From contig WSXV01000002.1 of the NCBI GenBank assembly GCA_009773475.1, positions 186,001 through 250,000 of the forward strand: DNA of 64,000 nt, read 5' to 3'. Below, piece by piece: positions 40,008 to 48,473 of the stretch. The notes below the pieces were generated by a model. That model was given only the letters and a program-made list of their open reading frames with translations. It did not search any database and was not told the DNA's origin. A program made the translations under genes and the position numbers. Source of the DNA: Desulfobulbaceae bacterium. GTDB taxonomy: Bacteria; Desulfobacterota; Desulfobulbia; Desulfobulbales; Desulfocapsaceae. Numbering within the stretch: position 1 is the stretch's first letter; each line of letters starts with the position of its first letter.

Positions 40008-40676
40008 TTATTCTTCGAACGTTTCCGGTGAATGGCGAACAATCTGGGCCTTGACCATGTAAATGACATCTTCAGCGATATTGCTGGCATGGTCGGCAAT
40101 CCTTTCCAGGTGTCGACTTATGGAAAGATTCTGGAGTAGAATATTGATGTGCTCCGGATCTTTCGCCAGTTCATTCTTGACCAGAGCGTACATTTCTCGG
40201 TTCATCGCATCCACCCGGTCATCCTCGGAGCGCACCCGATAGGCCTTCTGGACATCCTGATTGACCAGCGCCTCAATGCTGCGAGTGAGCATGCTCTCCA
40301 CGATGTGCATCATGGCCGACATATCAAAGGGGATTGTTATCTGTGGCTGGTCGATGAGAAAACTGCTGCGTTCGGCAATGCCGACGGCCAGATCGCCTAC
40401 CCGTTCCAGGTCACTGTTGATTTTTAAGACAGAGATGATGAAGCGAAGATCGTTGGCCACCGGTTGATACAGGGCCAGGAGTTTCAGGCAGTCCTCTTCA
40501 ATGGTGACCTCCAGCTGATCAATTTCATGGTCTCCGGCAAGGACGGCTTGGGCCATCTTCTCGTTTCGGTTGATCAGCGAAACCGTGGCCCGGTAGACCC
40601 GGTCTTCCACCTCGGTTCCCATGTAGATGATCTTTTCCTTGAGGGCGGCGATTTCGTTTTGCAAGTGCTGTGACAT
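40008..40676 (-). CDS. phoU: Phosphate signalling complex protein PhoU
   Basis: The 222-residue protein has two three-helix PhoU repeats. Metal-binding patterns are visible in DLRFIISVLKINSDLERVGD in the first repeat and HLERIADHASNIAEDVIY in the second. PhoU represses phosphate uptake signalling with PstSCAB and PhoR. No pst or phoBR gene lies nearby, so this is an isolated copy. The start is the ATG at 40676; the 262 bases upstream contain no gene. Confidence 0.93.
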   Translation of the reverse strand: MSQHLQNEIAALKEKIIYMGTEVEDRVYRATVSLINRNEKMAQAVLAGDHEIDQLEVTIEEDCLKLLALYQPVANDLRFIISVLKINSDLERVGDLAVGIAERSSFLIDQPQITIPFDMSAMMHIVESMLTRSIEALVNQDVQKAYRVRSEDDRVDAMNREMYALVKNELAKDPEHINILLQNLSISRHLERIADHASNIAEDVIYMVKAQIVRHSPETFEE

Positions 40677-40938
40677 GTGGCGTCTTTCCTTTTGTGTTCC
40701 TGTCGGTTGTCTGATTTCCTCAGTTTTTCCCTTCTGTTGGAGGCCTCAGCCAGGTTTTTTCAGCCGTTGAAGCCAGCCTAACAGCCCTGTTATTTAAGAG
40801 GTCTAACGAAAAATTATTCTTCATACTTTACTCATCACAGCTTAACTCTGTCAACGGCAACCCTTTTACCTGATTTTTTTGGAGCATTTTAATGTCGTTG
40901 TGCCCGGGGTTCTGCGAGCTTACAGCGATCTTAAGGGT

Positions 40939-41820
40939 TCATCTGAGCGTATTGAGCCTGAGCTTGATGGCTGCCTCGGTGACAGGACCGGCTATGCCGT
41001 CGGCAATAATGCCGACAGCGGTTTGGAATGCCTTCACCGCCTGTCGTGTGCTTGGGCCATAGCGACCGTCGACGTCCAGCGCCGGATCAGCCCCCAAGGT
41101 ATTAAGGTTCTTCTGCAGCATCTTGATCTTTTTGTCAGCAGCGGCTGCCTCCCAGGGTTCGGCCAGCTGATCATCGCTCTTCAGCAGCGGCCAGATCTTG
41201 TTGAGCCATGCTTCTCGTTCGGACAGGCCGATCAATCCGCCATTGATGCGCAGGGTGATGGTGCGGATGTCGTTCTTGTCGGCAGCGACATTGAGTTTGT
41301 TTTGGGTCCACTCCTGGAGAGCTGGTTTCAGTGCATGCTCCGGGGCGGTGACCAGTTCCGGGTTTCCTTCAAAATCCAGGCCGCAGGCCTCTCCCATACG
41401 CCGATGGTTGCCTCGCCCGGTGGTTTGCAGCACCCCATTTCCCCGGAAACGGAATCCGTCGCCGGGTTGGTTGTTGCCCAGTTCACGAGCCTTGCGTGGG
41501 TTGCCGATGCCATACACTCTGTCGCCAATGGCTTCCGGTTGATGCGCCAGACGTTCGGCCTCGGCGGCGGTAACAGCAGCGGAATGATGGTTGACTCCGA
41601 AAATGGCCATGAGTCGTGCTGCTGAGTAATTCATATTTTCCCGCAGCACCGTGAATCCACCGGTTTCATGCAGGGCCTGGGCTAGAAAATGGGCCATGCG
41701 CAGTGGCGTGATGATATCATGCTCATGAAACAGGGCATTGCCCTGGCGGATTGCTTCGAGGTACTTGGCGTTGCCGTTTCCAGCGATGCGGCTGACGGCG
41801 TCGAGAGTATTCCAGTCCAT
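40939..41820 (-). CDS. GH19-family lysozyme/endolysin-like protein with peptidoglycan-binding domain
   Basis: The 293-residue protein has an N-terminal GH19-type catalytic domain (about 1-205). FLAQALHETGGFTVLRENMN contains the expected catalytic Glu, and GDGFRFRGNGVLQTTGRGNH is the substrate-cleft block. A C-terminal PG_binding_1 domain (about 225-290) has LDVDGRYGPSTRQAVKAFQ. Similar proteins are phage endolysins or bacterial cell-wall hydrolases. There is no signal peptide, as for endolysins that need a holin. No other phage gene is nearby, so this may be a captured lysis gene. The start is an ATG at 41820. Confidence 0.82.
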   Translation of the reverse strand: MDWNTLDAVSRIAGNGNAKYLEAIRQGNALFHEHDIITPLRMAHFLAQALHETGGFTVLRENMNYSAARLMAIFGVNHHSAAVTAAEAERLAHQPEAIGDRVYGIGNPRKARELGNNQPGDGFRFRGNGVLQTTGRGNHRRMGEACGLDFEGNPELVTAPEHALKPALQEWTQNKLNVAADKNDIRTITLRINGGLIGLSEREAWLNKIWPLLKSDDQLAEPWEAAAADKKIKMLQKNLNTLGADPALDVDGRYGPSTRQAVKAFQTAVGIIADGIAGPVTEAAIKLRLNTLR

Positions 41821-41895
41821 TGAGGGCAGCTCCTTTTTTCATTTTGACCGTATCTGCTCAGAATTTCCGGGTGATTTAGCCTGTGCATCACAGAA

Positions 41896-41944
41896 GGGGC
41901 CGAGAAGAAACGAAATAATAGAATTGCCGTTTCTTCTCGGCCCC
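41896..41944 (-). terminator. Hairpin downstream of the superoxide dismutase gene
   Basis: GGGGCCGAGAAGAAACG and CGTTTCTTCTCGGCCCC form a perfect 17-base stem with a 15-base loop. It lies 71 bases past the stop of the minus-strand sod gene. No U-run follows on either strand, so it may end or stabilise transcripts. Confidence 0.6.
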
Positions 41945-42014
41945 AAAGATTCAGGCGCCTTGCAAGGCCTGATGCCTGAACCTCTTGCCCTTGATTTTTT
42001 TTTTACGCTTTTTC

Positions 42015-42749
42015 CTATGCCCCCAGGTTGTCTGCCGCAAAACCCCAGTTGATGAGTTTGTCGAGCACCGCATTGACATAATCCGGCCGACGGTTCTGGT
42101 AATCCAGGTAGTAGGCGTGTTCCCAGACATCAATGGTCAGCAGCGGCTTGAGTCCTTTGGTCAATGGCAACTCTGCATTGCCGGTCTTGACCACCTGCAA
42201 TTTTTTATCACCATCCAGGACGAGCCAGGCCCAGCCGCTGCCAAACTGGGTGGTCGCCGCCTTTGCCAGTTCCATCTTGCAGGTATCCACCGTCCCGAAG
42301 GCGGCTTCAATTTTCTGCTTCAGCACGGCGGGTGGCTCGCCGCCTCCATTGGCCTTCAGGCTGTTCCAGTAAAAGGTATGATTCCAGACCTGTGCCGCAT
42401 TGTTGAAAATGGCCGCTTTATCAGCCTGGCCAGCCGTGGCCATAACGATCTTTTCCAGGGTCATATCGGCAAATTCTGTTCCTGTCACCAGCTTGTTCAG
42501 GTTATCAACGTACCCTTTGTGATGCTTGCCGTAATGGAAACTGAGGGTATTGGCGGATATGACCGGGTCAAGGGCGTTGTCAGCAAACGGAAGCGGCGGC
42601 AGGGTATGGACAGTGGCCGCATGGGCGTTGCCGGGAATGCTTCCCATGGCAAGAATGAATGCTGCACCGGCGGACGCCTGAAGAAAATCGCGGCGGTTCA
42701 GAGCTGGAAGAGCTGCTATCTCGTTGGGGGTCTTTTGGGTTGTCGTCAT
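42015..42749 (-). CDS. Tat-exported iron/manganese superoxide dismutase
   Basis: The 244-residue protein starts with a twin-arginine signal (NRRDFLQ, Arg 19-20, a hydrophobic stretch, and AHA near 42-44). The Fe/Mn superoxide dismutase fold follows, with metal ligands in [21 protein letters not shown] and [14 protein letters not shown]. It turns superoxide into oxygen and peroxide. Export before folding is complete fits the Tat route, so the enzyme should be periplasmic. Whether Fe or Mn is used cannot be told. With the exported MsrAB at 31.8 kb it suggests protection of the periplasm from oxidation. The gene stands alone; the 525 bases upstream hold only the dyad at 42922. Confidence 0.9.
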   Translation of the reverse strand: MTTTQKTPNEIAALPALNRRDFLQASAGAAFILAMGSIPGNAHAATVHTLPPLPFADNALDPVISANTLSFHYGKHHKGYVDNLNKLVTGTEFADMTLEKIVMATAGQADKAAIFNNAAQVWNHTFYWNSLKANGGGEPPAVLKQKIEAAFGTVDTCKMELAKAATTQFGSGWAWLVLDGDKKLQVVKTGNAELPLTKGLKPLLTIDVWEHAYYLDYQNRRPDYVNAVLDKLINWGFAADNLGA

Positions 42750-42921
42750 GTTGTCTCCTGATGATTGAAAAGATTGCTTTTTCAGCCTCTACAATCAAGG
42801 CCGGCCGCTGATTTTCTGGTCTTTTCTTCACTGTTTCCGTTGTCGATCAGGGTGGGTGGGGAATAACCAGATCCTGGTGGTTTACGAATTTTTTGGCTCC
42901 TCCTCTGGGTTGAAAGATTTG

Positions 42922-42941
42922 CTACAACCCTTGGGTTGTAG
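42922..42941. promoter_or_regulatory. Dyad in the gap upstream of the superoxide dismutase gene
   Basis: CTACAACCC-TT-GGGTTGTAG is a perfect 9-base dyad in the 525-base gene-free gap 42750-43274. It is 173 bases upstream of the sod start, within an AT-rich region. It may be a regulator site. Nothing else was recognised in the gap. Confidence 0.4.
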
Positions 42942-43274
42942 TTGAGAATATTTCTTATCATATCACGTTAGATATTAATTTGAAAATTTTTTAGAAAAGA
43001 TAAACGGTCAGCATTCTGAAAAAAACGTGGCGGCATTTCTTCCCCGTCCTTCAACTCGATTCAACTGAATCAATGAATGGGGTTCGTTTGATGTCTCGGC
43101 CGGTAGCGTTTGCTCACGATGAAGCCATTCTCGCTTGAAAAGTCCAGTAAAACGGAGGGTAAGGAGATGTCGGGTTGGGTCTGGAGAGATGGAAAGAGGG
43201 GCCAGGCTATTCCTGCCCTTCTGTTAGAGAATATCTGAAGATGTGGGCCAGGATTAGTCCGATGGCCCGGCACC

Positions 43275-43631
43275 CTAGAGGCCAGGCAATTTGCTGCGAA
43301 AGACAAAGAAAACGGCACCCACAATGCACAATGCCGCCCAGAGATAGTCGAGTTTCAGCGGCTCTTTCAGATATATGACTGAAAAGGGGATGAAGACCGA
43401 AAGGGTAATAACCTCCTGCAGAATTTTGAGTTGTCCGACGGAGAGGACCTGATAACCGATACGATTGGCGGGAACCTGGAACATGTATTCAAAAAAAGCA
43501 ATTCCCCAGCTGATCAGGGCCGCCACCACCCAGGGCTTGTGGCCGAGTTCCTTGAGATGGGCGTACCAGGCAAAGGTCATGAAGATATTGCTTAAGCAGA
43601 GCAGTGAGATGGAGAGGAGTATGGGGCGCAT
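43275..43631 (-). CDS. Small DMT-family membrane protein (DUF486)
   Basis: The 118-residue protein has four membrane helices and matches the DUF486 group of small drug/metabolite transporter-like proteins (FMTFAWYAHLKEL, SWGIAFFEYMFQVPANRIGY, LKILQEVITLSVFIPFSV). Its substrate is not known. It starts three bases after the stop of the HD-domain gene on the same strand, so the two are probably co-transcribed. The start is an ATG. Confidence 0.85.
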   Translation of the reverse strand: MRPILLSISLLCLSNIFMTFAWYAHLKELGHKPWVVAALISWGIAFFEYMFQVPANRIGYQVLSVGQLKILQEVITLSVFIPFSVIYLKEPLKLDYLWAALCIVGAVFFVFRSKLPGL

Positions 43632-43634
43632 GGT

Positions 43635-44066
43635 TCAGGCCGCTTTCGCTTTAAGTAATAACGCCCGGACCACTTTGTATTCTTCAAGGCGCGCATGATC
43701 TTTGTCGGTGGGTTGTGCAATCCGGCTCAGATCCATATTTTCGGCGTTGTCGGCCAGTTTGACCGGGAGCGCAATGGCATTGCCGGCAGCCCGGGCTGCT
43801 GCCTGGATGCGCGATTCACCCGGGAACTTGGTCAGTGCCGCAACGGCGTCAATGACCTGTATGGGAAATCCCATCTCGCTCAGGGTGGCAAGCGTGATGC
43901 TTGTGTCTTCGACCACATCGTGAAGGACCGCGGCCATACGTTCGAATTCTGTGTGGACCCGCAGCATGACCTTCAGTGGGTGTAGGATGTAGGGCTGGCC
44001 GGATTTGTCAACTTGCCCGGCGTGGGCTGATGCTGCGATCTCTATCGCTTTTTCAAGGGTTGCCAT
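43635..44066 (-). CDS. Small HD-domain hydrolase, SpoT-like (small alarmone hydrolase type)
   Basis: The 143-residue protein is a single HD domain with the SpoT-type blocks HAGQVDKSGQPYILHP, VLHDVVEDT (HD pair) and LPVKLADNAENMD. It has no synthetase or regulatory domain. Related single-domain enzymes hydrolyse (p)ppGpp, so this may be a small alarmone hydrolase. Substrate is inferred from the family. It lies upstream of and next to the DUF486 gene. Confidence 0.82.
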   Translation of the reverse strand: MATLEKAIEIAASAHAGQVDKSGQPYILHPLKVMLRVHTEFERMAAVLHDVVEDTSITLATLSEMGFPIQVIDAVAALTKFPGESRIQAAARAAGNAIALPVKLADNAENMDLSRIAQPTDKDHARLEEYKVVRALLLKAKAA

Positions 44067-44261
44067 GGGAGAATATCCTTGGATTGAATGTATTCATCTG
44101 ACGATCAAGTAAGAGGCCGATGGTCACCGGACTTGCCTTTAAAATTGAGATTAATTTTATTAGTCAACTTGGTTGGTTATCCGTTTTTTTTAAAATAGAG
44201 ACACTCTTTCGGGCCTTGCGGGAGATTGTGGTACGCCCCCTGCTGTTCTACTTGACTTTTA

Positions 44262-44387
44262 AGTAATATTTTAATACTAAAAGAGAATTTTTTTCTGGAT
44301 GTAATTGTATATCCGACAATTTTTAGTAATATTTTTTTATTAAAAGAAAATTTTTCCTGGAGGTAATTGTATGTCCGACAATTTGGC
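44262..44387 (+). repeat. Duplicated leader of satP with a decayed first start site
   Basis: Copy 1 (44262-44324) and copy 2 (44325-44387) are about 63 bases each and nearly the same: AGTAATATT, AAAAGA(G/A)AATTTTT, CTGGA(T/G)GTAATTGTAT, (A/G)TCCGACAATTT. In copy 2 the Shine-Dalgarno is CTGGAGG and the start is ATG (44371); in copy 1 these are CTGGATG and ATA. The rest of the 304-base gap 44067-44370 is AT-rich leader. Confidence 0.85.
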
Positions 44388-44934
44388 TAATCCGGCACCC
44401 CTTGGTTTGATGGGTTTTGGAATGACGACCGTTCTTTTAAACATTCATAATGCCGGCCTGTTCGAGTTGAACGCCGTTATTATGGCCATGGGCATTTTTT
44501 ATGGAGGTATGGCCCAGATCCTCGCAGGGTACATGGAATTTAAAAAAGGCAACACCTTTGGCACCACCGCTTTCACGTCGTATGGATTCTTCTGGTTGAC
44601 CCTTGTATTTCTTATCTATTTCAATGGCAAATTCGGCATGCCCGCAAACGAGAAGGGCTTTATGGCCTGTTATCTTTTTATGTGGGGTCTGTTCACCTTT
44701 TTTATGTGGATCGGCACATGGAAGGCCAACCGGGGACTTCAGGTGATTTTTCTGTTGCTTGTCGTCCTGTTCTGGATGCTTGCGGCCCGAGATGCCTTCG
44801 GCTGGACCGGGACTTGGGCGGTTGTAACTGGCTACGAAGGGATCCTCTGCGGTGCTTCGGCTATTTATTGTGCCATGGCGATGGTCATCAATGAGAATTT
44901 TGGCCGGGTCGTTTTGCCGTTGGGCCAGAAATAG
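44371..44934 (+). CDS. satP: Acetate/succinate uptake transporter SatP (GPR1/FUN34/YaaH family)
   Basis: The 187-residue protein has six membrane helices and the family signature [14 protein letters not shown] near the N-terminus. [17 protein letters not shown] and FTSYGFFWL are also typical. Members take up acetate and similar short acids with protons. Acetate use or release is common in sulfate reducers, which fits. The start is fixed by CTGGAGG nine bases upstream, the intact half of a duplicated leader. A terminator follows at 44991. Confidence 0.93.
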   Translation: MSDNLANPAPLGLMGFGMTTVLLNIHNAGLFELNAVIMAMGIFYGGMAQILAGYMEFKKGNTFGTTAFTSYGFFWLTLVFLIYFNGKFGMPANEKGFMACYLFMWGLFTFFMWIGTWKANRGLQVIFLLLVVLFWMLAARDAFGWTGTWAVVTGYEGILCGASAIYCAMAMVINENFGRVVLPLGQK

Positions 44935-44990
44935 TATGACGACCCATTCGTTTTGATGGCTCCGTCATAGGTACGGAAACAAGCGGTAAC

Positions 44991-45027
44991 AAGGTTACGG
45001 GGACTAACAATCTCGTAACCTTTTTTT
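44991..45027 (+). terminator. Rho-independent terminator of satP
   Basis: AAGGTTACG and CGTAACCTT form a 9-base stem around a 14-base loop, followed by a run of seven T. It is 56 bases after the satP stop. Confidence 0.85.
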
Positions 45028-45104
45028 GTTTCCAGGTTAACAAACAGGGGTGAGAACACGATTGCTTGATTAAAACGTGATCTGCCCTCTATTGGCCACC
45101 ATTT

Positions 45105-45191
45105 GGTCAACGTTCAAATAACCTGCCGACTGAAAAGCCGCCCTCTTTAAGAACGCATTTTACATCGGTCAAATTTGTTGACTGGTTATGG
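45105..45191 (-). repeat. attC-like site A (decayed)
   Basis: This 87-base stretch is an imperfect direct repeat of site B at 45809-45894 (AAATAACCTGCCG, TTTAA(A)GAACGC, CGGTCAA). On the minus strand it ends with GTTGACC, one mismatch from the GTTRRRY integron core. Its other end (CCATAAC) fits poorly. It lies downstream of yciI, the place of an attC in a cassette. The call is tentative. Confidence 0.4.
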
Positions 45192-45255
45192 AGGCTCCGA
45201 GAGGCGGCTATGGCTAGGCCTGATTCTTGAGGGGCTCATCAATCAGCGGTGCAGG

Positions 45256-45546
45256 TCAGGCTGTTTTGAGATGGGCGAGTTGTGTAGATGCCATGGACGG
45301 CAAGACCTCGATGATCTCGTACTCTGCAATCTTTTCTCGGTGGAAAGGATCATTCCGCACGATGCTTTCGATTTCTGCTCTTGTCTCTGCTTTTGCGAGA
45401 ATGACACCGCCAGTGCGTGGCTCCTTACGTCCAGACAGTAGAAAGTGACCAGAAGAATAGTTTCGCTCCAAGAAATCAAGATGTTCTCCGACAAAACGAT
45501 CAACCTCAGATAGGGGTTTGATGTAGTTCAGAAGTATGACAAACAC
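45256..45546 (-). CDS. YciI-family protein
   Basis: The 96-residue protein matches the YciI family (FVILLNYIKPLSEVDRFVGE, FLLSGRKEPRTGGVILA, DPFHREKIAEYEIIE), small ferredoxin-like-fold proteins whose His/Asp pair suggests enzyme activity but whose substrates are mostly unknown. The start is a GTG at 45546; there is no ATG nearby and the family N-terminus begins here. It lies between two attC-like sites, so it may be an integron cassette gene. Confidence 0.82.
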   Translation of the reverse strand: MFVILLNYIKPLSEVDRFVGEHLDFLERNYSSGHFLLSGRKEPRTGGVILAKAETRAEIESIVRNDPFHREKIAEYEIIEVLPSMASTQLAHLKTA

Positions 45547-45796
45547 GCAGTTGCTCCTCTTGAGCAGAAGATTTATTGATCAGGGAATTGTGCACGTGAG
45601 TGCCAAAACGTAGAGCCACCAGCAAGGGCCGCCCAAAGAGAATGTCAGTGGAGCGGACGAAAATCGAACAACATACCCGTTCTGAAACCAGCAAAGACCG
45701 GTAACCTTCAATAACTTCGTACGGAGAGCCTGTAAACACCAGCGTTGCAGCTAGATGCACTTTGGGATTTCTGAAAGGTTGAGCAACAAATGACAC
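45506..45796 (-). CDS. Uncertain small ORF upstream of yciI
   Basis: A 96-codon ORF with a GTG start overlaps the yciI start by 41 bases. It begins 12 bases inside attC-like site B, where a cassette gene would start. I recognise no family, and it has no strong ribosome-binding site. It may be a decayed gene or chance. Confidence 0.25.
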   Translation of the reverse strand: MSFVAQPFRNPKVHLAATLVFTGSPYEVIEGYRSLLVSERVCCSIFVRSTDILFGRPLLVALRFGTHVHNSLINKSSAQEEQLRVCHTSELHQTPI

Positions 45797-45808
45797 GGGG
45801 TGTGCAAA

Positions 45809-45894
45809 GCTTAACGGTGAAATAACCTGCCGTCCGATGCCCTGCCCTTTTAAAGAACGCGCTTTTTCCGGTCAAGTTTATTGATGGGTTGGGC
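45809..45894 (-). repeat. attC-like site B
   Basis: On the minus strand this 86-base site opens with GCCCAAC (RYYYAAC) and closes with GTTAAGC (GTTRRRY), the two outer boxes of an integron attC. The middle is similar to site A. It begins 21 bases after the stop of the membrane protein gene at 45916, as in a cassette. Confidence 0.5.
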
Positions 45895-45915
45895 CTTTAT
45901 TGCCCCCGCGGTTTC

Positions 45916-46548
45916 TTAAATTTTCCTGGTACTCATATCCTTGTTCAGAATCGCCTCACTGAATTCCGGGTACAGTTTTCTGATACAGTCTGGACAAATA
46001 CCGTGGGAGAATTGAGTACCGGAATTTTCAGTAATGTAGGATTCAATTTGTTGCCAGTACCCGTCGTCCTTGCGTATCTTCTTGCAATTGGCGCAAATAG
46101 GCAGCAGTCCTTTCAGGACTTTGATGTTGTCCAGTGCCGCCTGGAGACTCACCGCTAAGGCTCGCTGCTCTTCTTCAACATTTTTGATCCTGATAAAAAC
46201 AGGCTTTATTGCAATTATGCCAATAACCATCATTGCAGAACCAAAAATTCCTATGATTTCATAAGAATAATCCAACAAGTTATGCGTTGCTGGGGTGGAT
46301 AATAATGTCACAAGAGTAATGAAACGACGAGCAGCCATGGTGGCTATGCCTAAAGAGAGAAGTAACCAGGCTCGGGTATGACCCGTAGGGGTGATGAGCC
46401 GAAAAGTATAATATACGGCCGCACATTGCAATATGAGGGAGATAAAAACGATGGCGGAAAAAAACATGAAAGGCCCGTTCCTTATGACAATTGACTGATT
46501 AGGCAGCTGGAAATTCGGATAAATGTCGGCCTGCCCGATGGCACTCAC
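45916..46548 (-). CDS. Membrane protein with C-terminal CxxC signalling motif
   Basis: The 210-residue protein has about four membrane helices (about 28-50, 60-78, 82-95 and 98-120). A short coiled-coil leads to the block GLLPICANCKKIRKDDGYW and FSHGICPDCIRKLYPEF. The latter block often closes PAS, GAF or receiver proteins in sulfate reducers; the two CxxC pairs may bind metal. No enzyme domain is present. The start is a GTG at 46548, with an ATG at 46467 inside the first helix as a poor alternative. It may have been an integron cassette gene, as an attC-like site follows it. Confidence 0.65.
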   Translation of the reverse strand: MSAIGQADIYPNFQLPNQSIVIRNGPFMFFSAIVFISLILQCAAVYYTFRLITPTGHTRAWLLLSLGIATMAARRFITLVTLLSTPATHNLLDYSYEIIGIFGSAMMVIGIIAIKPVFIRIKNVEEEQRALAVSLQAALDNIKVLKGLLPICANCKKIRKDDGYWQQIESYITENSGTQFSHGICPDCIRKLYPEFSEAILNKDMSTRKI

Positions 46549-46741
46549 TCTACCAAAAAAAAAGGGTGTGACTACGGTTTTTGGGTTAATAGGCCGATTA
46601 TGAGGGCTTGCTTAAAACCTGGTCTGTCGTCTTTAGATGAAAAATTAATCCGTCCCCATTTACCCCTGCTTTTATTCTACAATTTTCTGGAGTATTGAGT
46701 ATGAAATCGGAGGTAGCCCCTGATTTCATACCCCGATTTAC

Positions 46742-48007
46742 TCAGGCCCGCAGCATATAAAGATACCCGGTAACCCATTCCTCTTTTTCCTTGCGAATAT
46801 TGGCCACAGTAACTTGCAGCACGGTAAAACCGCTCTCCTTGGCCAGATCCCTGATATAGGATTCGGCGTGACCATACCTGCCCATGGGTTTCAGGCAGAA
46901 GCCCTGGTCGGCAAGCTCTGTGGAAAAGAGGAAGATGCCGCCGATGGCGGTCCTCTTTTTCACCAGGGTGAAAATCTCACGGAGATCACCGACATAGATA
47001 AAAACATCGGCGGCCAGAACGAGATCAAAGAGGTCCTGGTTTTCCCTTAAAAAGGAACAGATATCCGTTTCATGAAGGCTATCGTACAACCCTTTTTTAC
47101 CTGCGACCTCAAGCATTTTAGGAGAGAGGTCAAGGCCGATCAGCTTTTCGGCCAGATCCTGAAAGGCCTCACCGGACAGCCCTGTGCCGCAGCCCATATC
47201 AAGGATAGAGGGGAAACGATGGCTAGCCTTGCCGGTAAGCAAGGCCCTGAGCTGGGCCGGGACAGTATAGCCGAGCTTGTCCACCAGGCTCTCGTCAAAA
47301 TGTTCCGAAAAACTGTCAAAGACCCTGCGAATGTATCCCTCAGGGGCTGTGGCCGTGGTCTGGCCGGTGAGCGCAGCCAACATATGGCTGGCCATGATGG
47401 TGTTGTAGTCAAGGGCGATGAGTTTCTGATAGGTGGTAATGGCCTTGTCGACATCTCTTTCCATATGATAGAGATACCCGAGGTTATTGAGGGCTTGGGC
47501 GTGGTCGGGATTGATTCTGATCACTTGTTCAAAGAACCAGATGCCATCGGCATGATGATGCAGGTCCTTGCACAGGACTCCTATGTTATACAGGGCATCC
47601 TCGGCATCCGGGGTGATTTCCAGCACCTTTTCATAGCAGCTGAAGGCCTTGTCGAATTGGCCCAGTTTTTTCCTGGTCAGGGCCAGGTTAAAGAAGATGT
47701 CGGCATCTTCAGGGCAGAGTTTTGCCGCCTCCTCATAGGCCAGAGCCGCCTGAGGATAGTTGCCCTGTTCAAAGAAGATAATTCCCAGATTGTAATGGGC
47801 CGGGGCCGCCTCAGGTGCCAGGGTTACAACGCGGGTAAACCAGTGGGCGGCCTCGTCCAGTCGTTTTTTTTCAAAAAAGAGCAATGCCAGAAGGTAACTG
47901 AGCTGCGGGTTGTCCTGATCCTCAGCGAGCAAGGCTTGATAACCGGCCAAGGCCTGCTCAAAATCTCCGTCCTGGTGATATTTTTGGGTCTGCGCAAAAA
48001 GGTCCAT
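46742..48007 (-). CDS. TPR-repeat SAM-dependent methyltransferase
   Basis: The 421-residue protein has about six TPR repeats in residues 1-210 (for example EAAPAHYNLGIIFFEQGNYP and PDHAQALNNLGYLYHMER). A class I methyltransferase domain has the SAM loop ILDMGCGTGLSGEAF near 270 and DLVLAADVFIYVGDL near 335. Proteins of this type are annotated as TPR methyltransferases with unknown targets; the TPR part probably binds the protein substrate. The gene is between the two attC remnants, but shows no attC of its own. The start is an ATG at 48007. Confidence 0.85.
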   Translation of the reverse strand: MDLFAQTQKYHQDGDFEQALAGYQALLAEDQDNPQLSYLLALLFFEKKRLDEAAHWFTRVVTLAPEAAPAHYNLGIIFFEQGNYPQAALAYEEAAKLCPEDADIFFNLALTRKKLGQFDKAFSCYEKVLEITPDAEDALYNIGVLCKDLHHHADGIWFFEQVIRINPDHAQALNNLGYLYHMERDVDKAITTYQKLIALDYNTIMASHMLAALTGQTTATAPEGYIRRVFDSFSEHFDESLVDKLGYTVPAQLRALLTGKASHRFPSILDMGCGTGLSGEAFQDLAEKLIGLDLSPKMLEVAGKKGLYDSLHETDICSFLRENQDLFDLVLAADVFIYVGDLREIFTLVKKRTAIGGIFLFSTELADQGFCLKPMGRYGHAESYIRDLAKESGFTVLQVTVANIRKEKEEWVTGYLYMLRA

Positions 48008-48120
48008 AATATCTTACTTGATTGCGGCAAGAGAGTTGGTGAGCTTGCCTGCCATTTTGGGGTTACCAAAACAGTAGATTATGGTTAGCAAATTCGGGGG
48101 GCCATTCCATAAAACTTTGA

Positions 48121-48158
48121 AAAATAGGGACAGATTTGTTTTTGGATTTTTTAATTTA
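48121..48158 (+). repeat. Left flanking direct repeat of the cassette array
   Basis: AAAATAGGGACAGATTTG, then TTTTTGGATTTTTTAATTT, matches 51657-51697 with few changes. It lies where the last cassette loses its own attC. Confidence 0.6.
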
Positions 48159-48211
48159 ATTAGTGCCCGCTCGGTGTCGTCCGACTCATGGCCGTCCACG
48201 GCGTGGGTTCC

Positions 48212-48340
48212 TTATAGATTCCGTGCTTTAAGGTAATGCTCCCGGAATTCCTCAGCCGATGCTTTCGCGGCACGATCAAGTGTCGCTTCGATCTCCACAA
48301 GGACGGAGACGAGATCGGCTTCGGATCCGAATATTTGCAT
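48212..48340 (-). CDS. Small ORF of the last, truncated cassette
   Basis: A 42-codon ORF starts with ATG six bases inside the boundary of attC at 48346 and ends with TAA at 48212. It begins MQIFGSEADLVSVLVEIEA and is predicted to be a charged helix. Its position, right after an attC, is where a cassette gene starts. It has no known family, and no attC follows before the left repeat, so the cassette is probably cut. Confidence 0.45.
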   Translation of the reverse strand: MQIFGSEADLVSVLVEIEATLDRAAKASAEEFREHYLKARNL

Positions 48341-48345
48341 ATTCT

Positions 48346-48472
48346 GCCTAACGTTTGAGCTGAGCGGACCTCCACCGGGTTGGTGCTTGGCCCGCGAAGC
48401 GGATGATGATACTGGCCGGTTCGCGGGCCAAGTGCCAAGCCGGTGGAGGTCCGCTCGAGCGAAGGGTTAGGC
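48346..48472 (-). repeat. attC site of the DUF2971 cassette
   Basis: The outer boxes are perfect (GCCTAAC at 48346 and GTTAGGC at 48466). The 127-base site has long complementary arms (AGCGGACCTCCACCGG with CCGGTGGAGGTCCGCT, then TTGGCCCGCGAA with TTCGCGGGCCAA). This length is like the longer attC sites of chromosomal integrons. Confidence 0.88.
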
Positions 48473-48473
48473 G

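Noticed and set aside
40939..41820. GH19 endolysin-like gene as evidence of a prophage
   Set aside because: No holin, capsid, tail, portal or phage integrase gene lies nearby.
45506..45796. Treating the ORF ahead of yciI as a confident gene
   Set aside because: It has no recognisable family, a GTG start without a clear ribosome-binding site, and overlaps yciI; it was kept only at low confidence.
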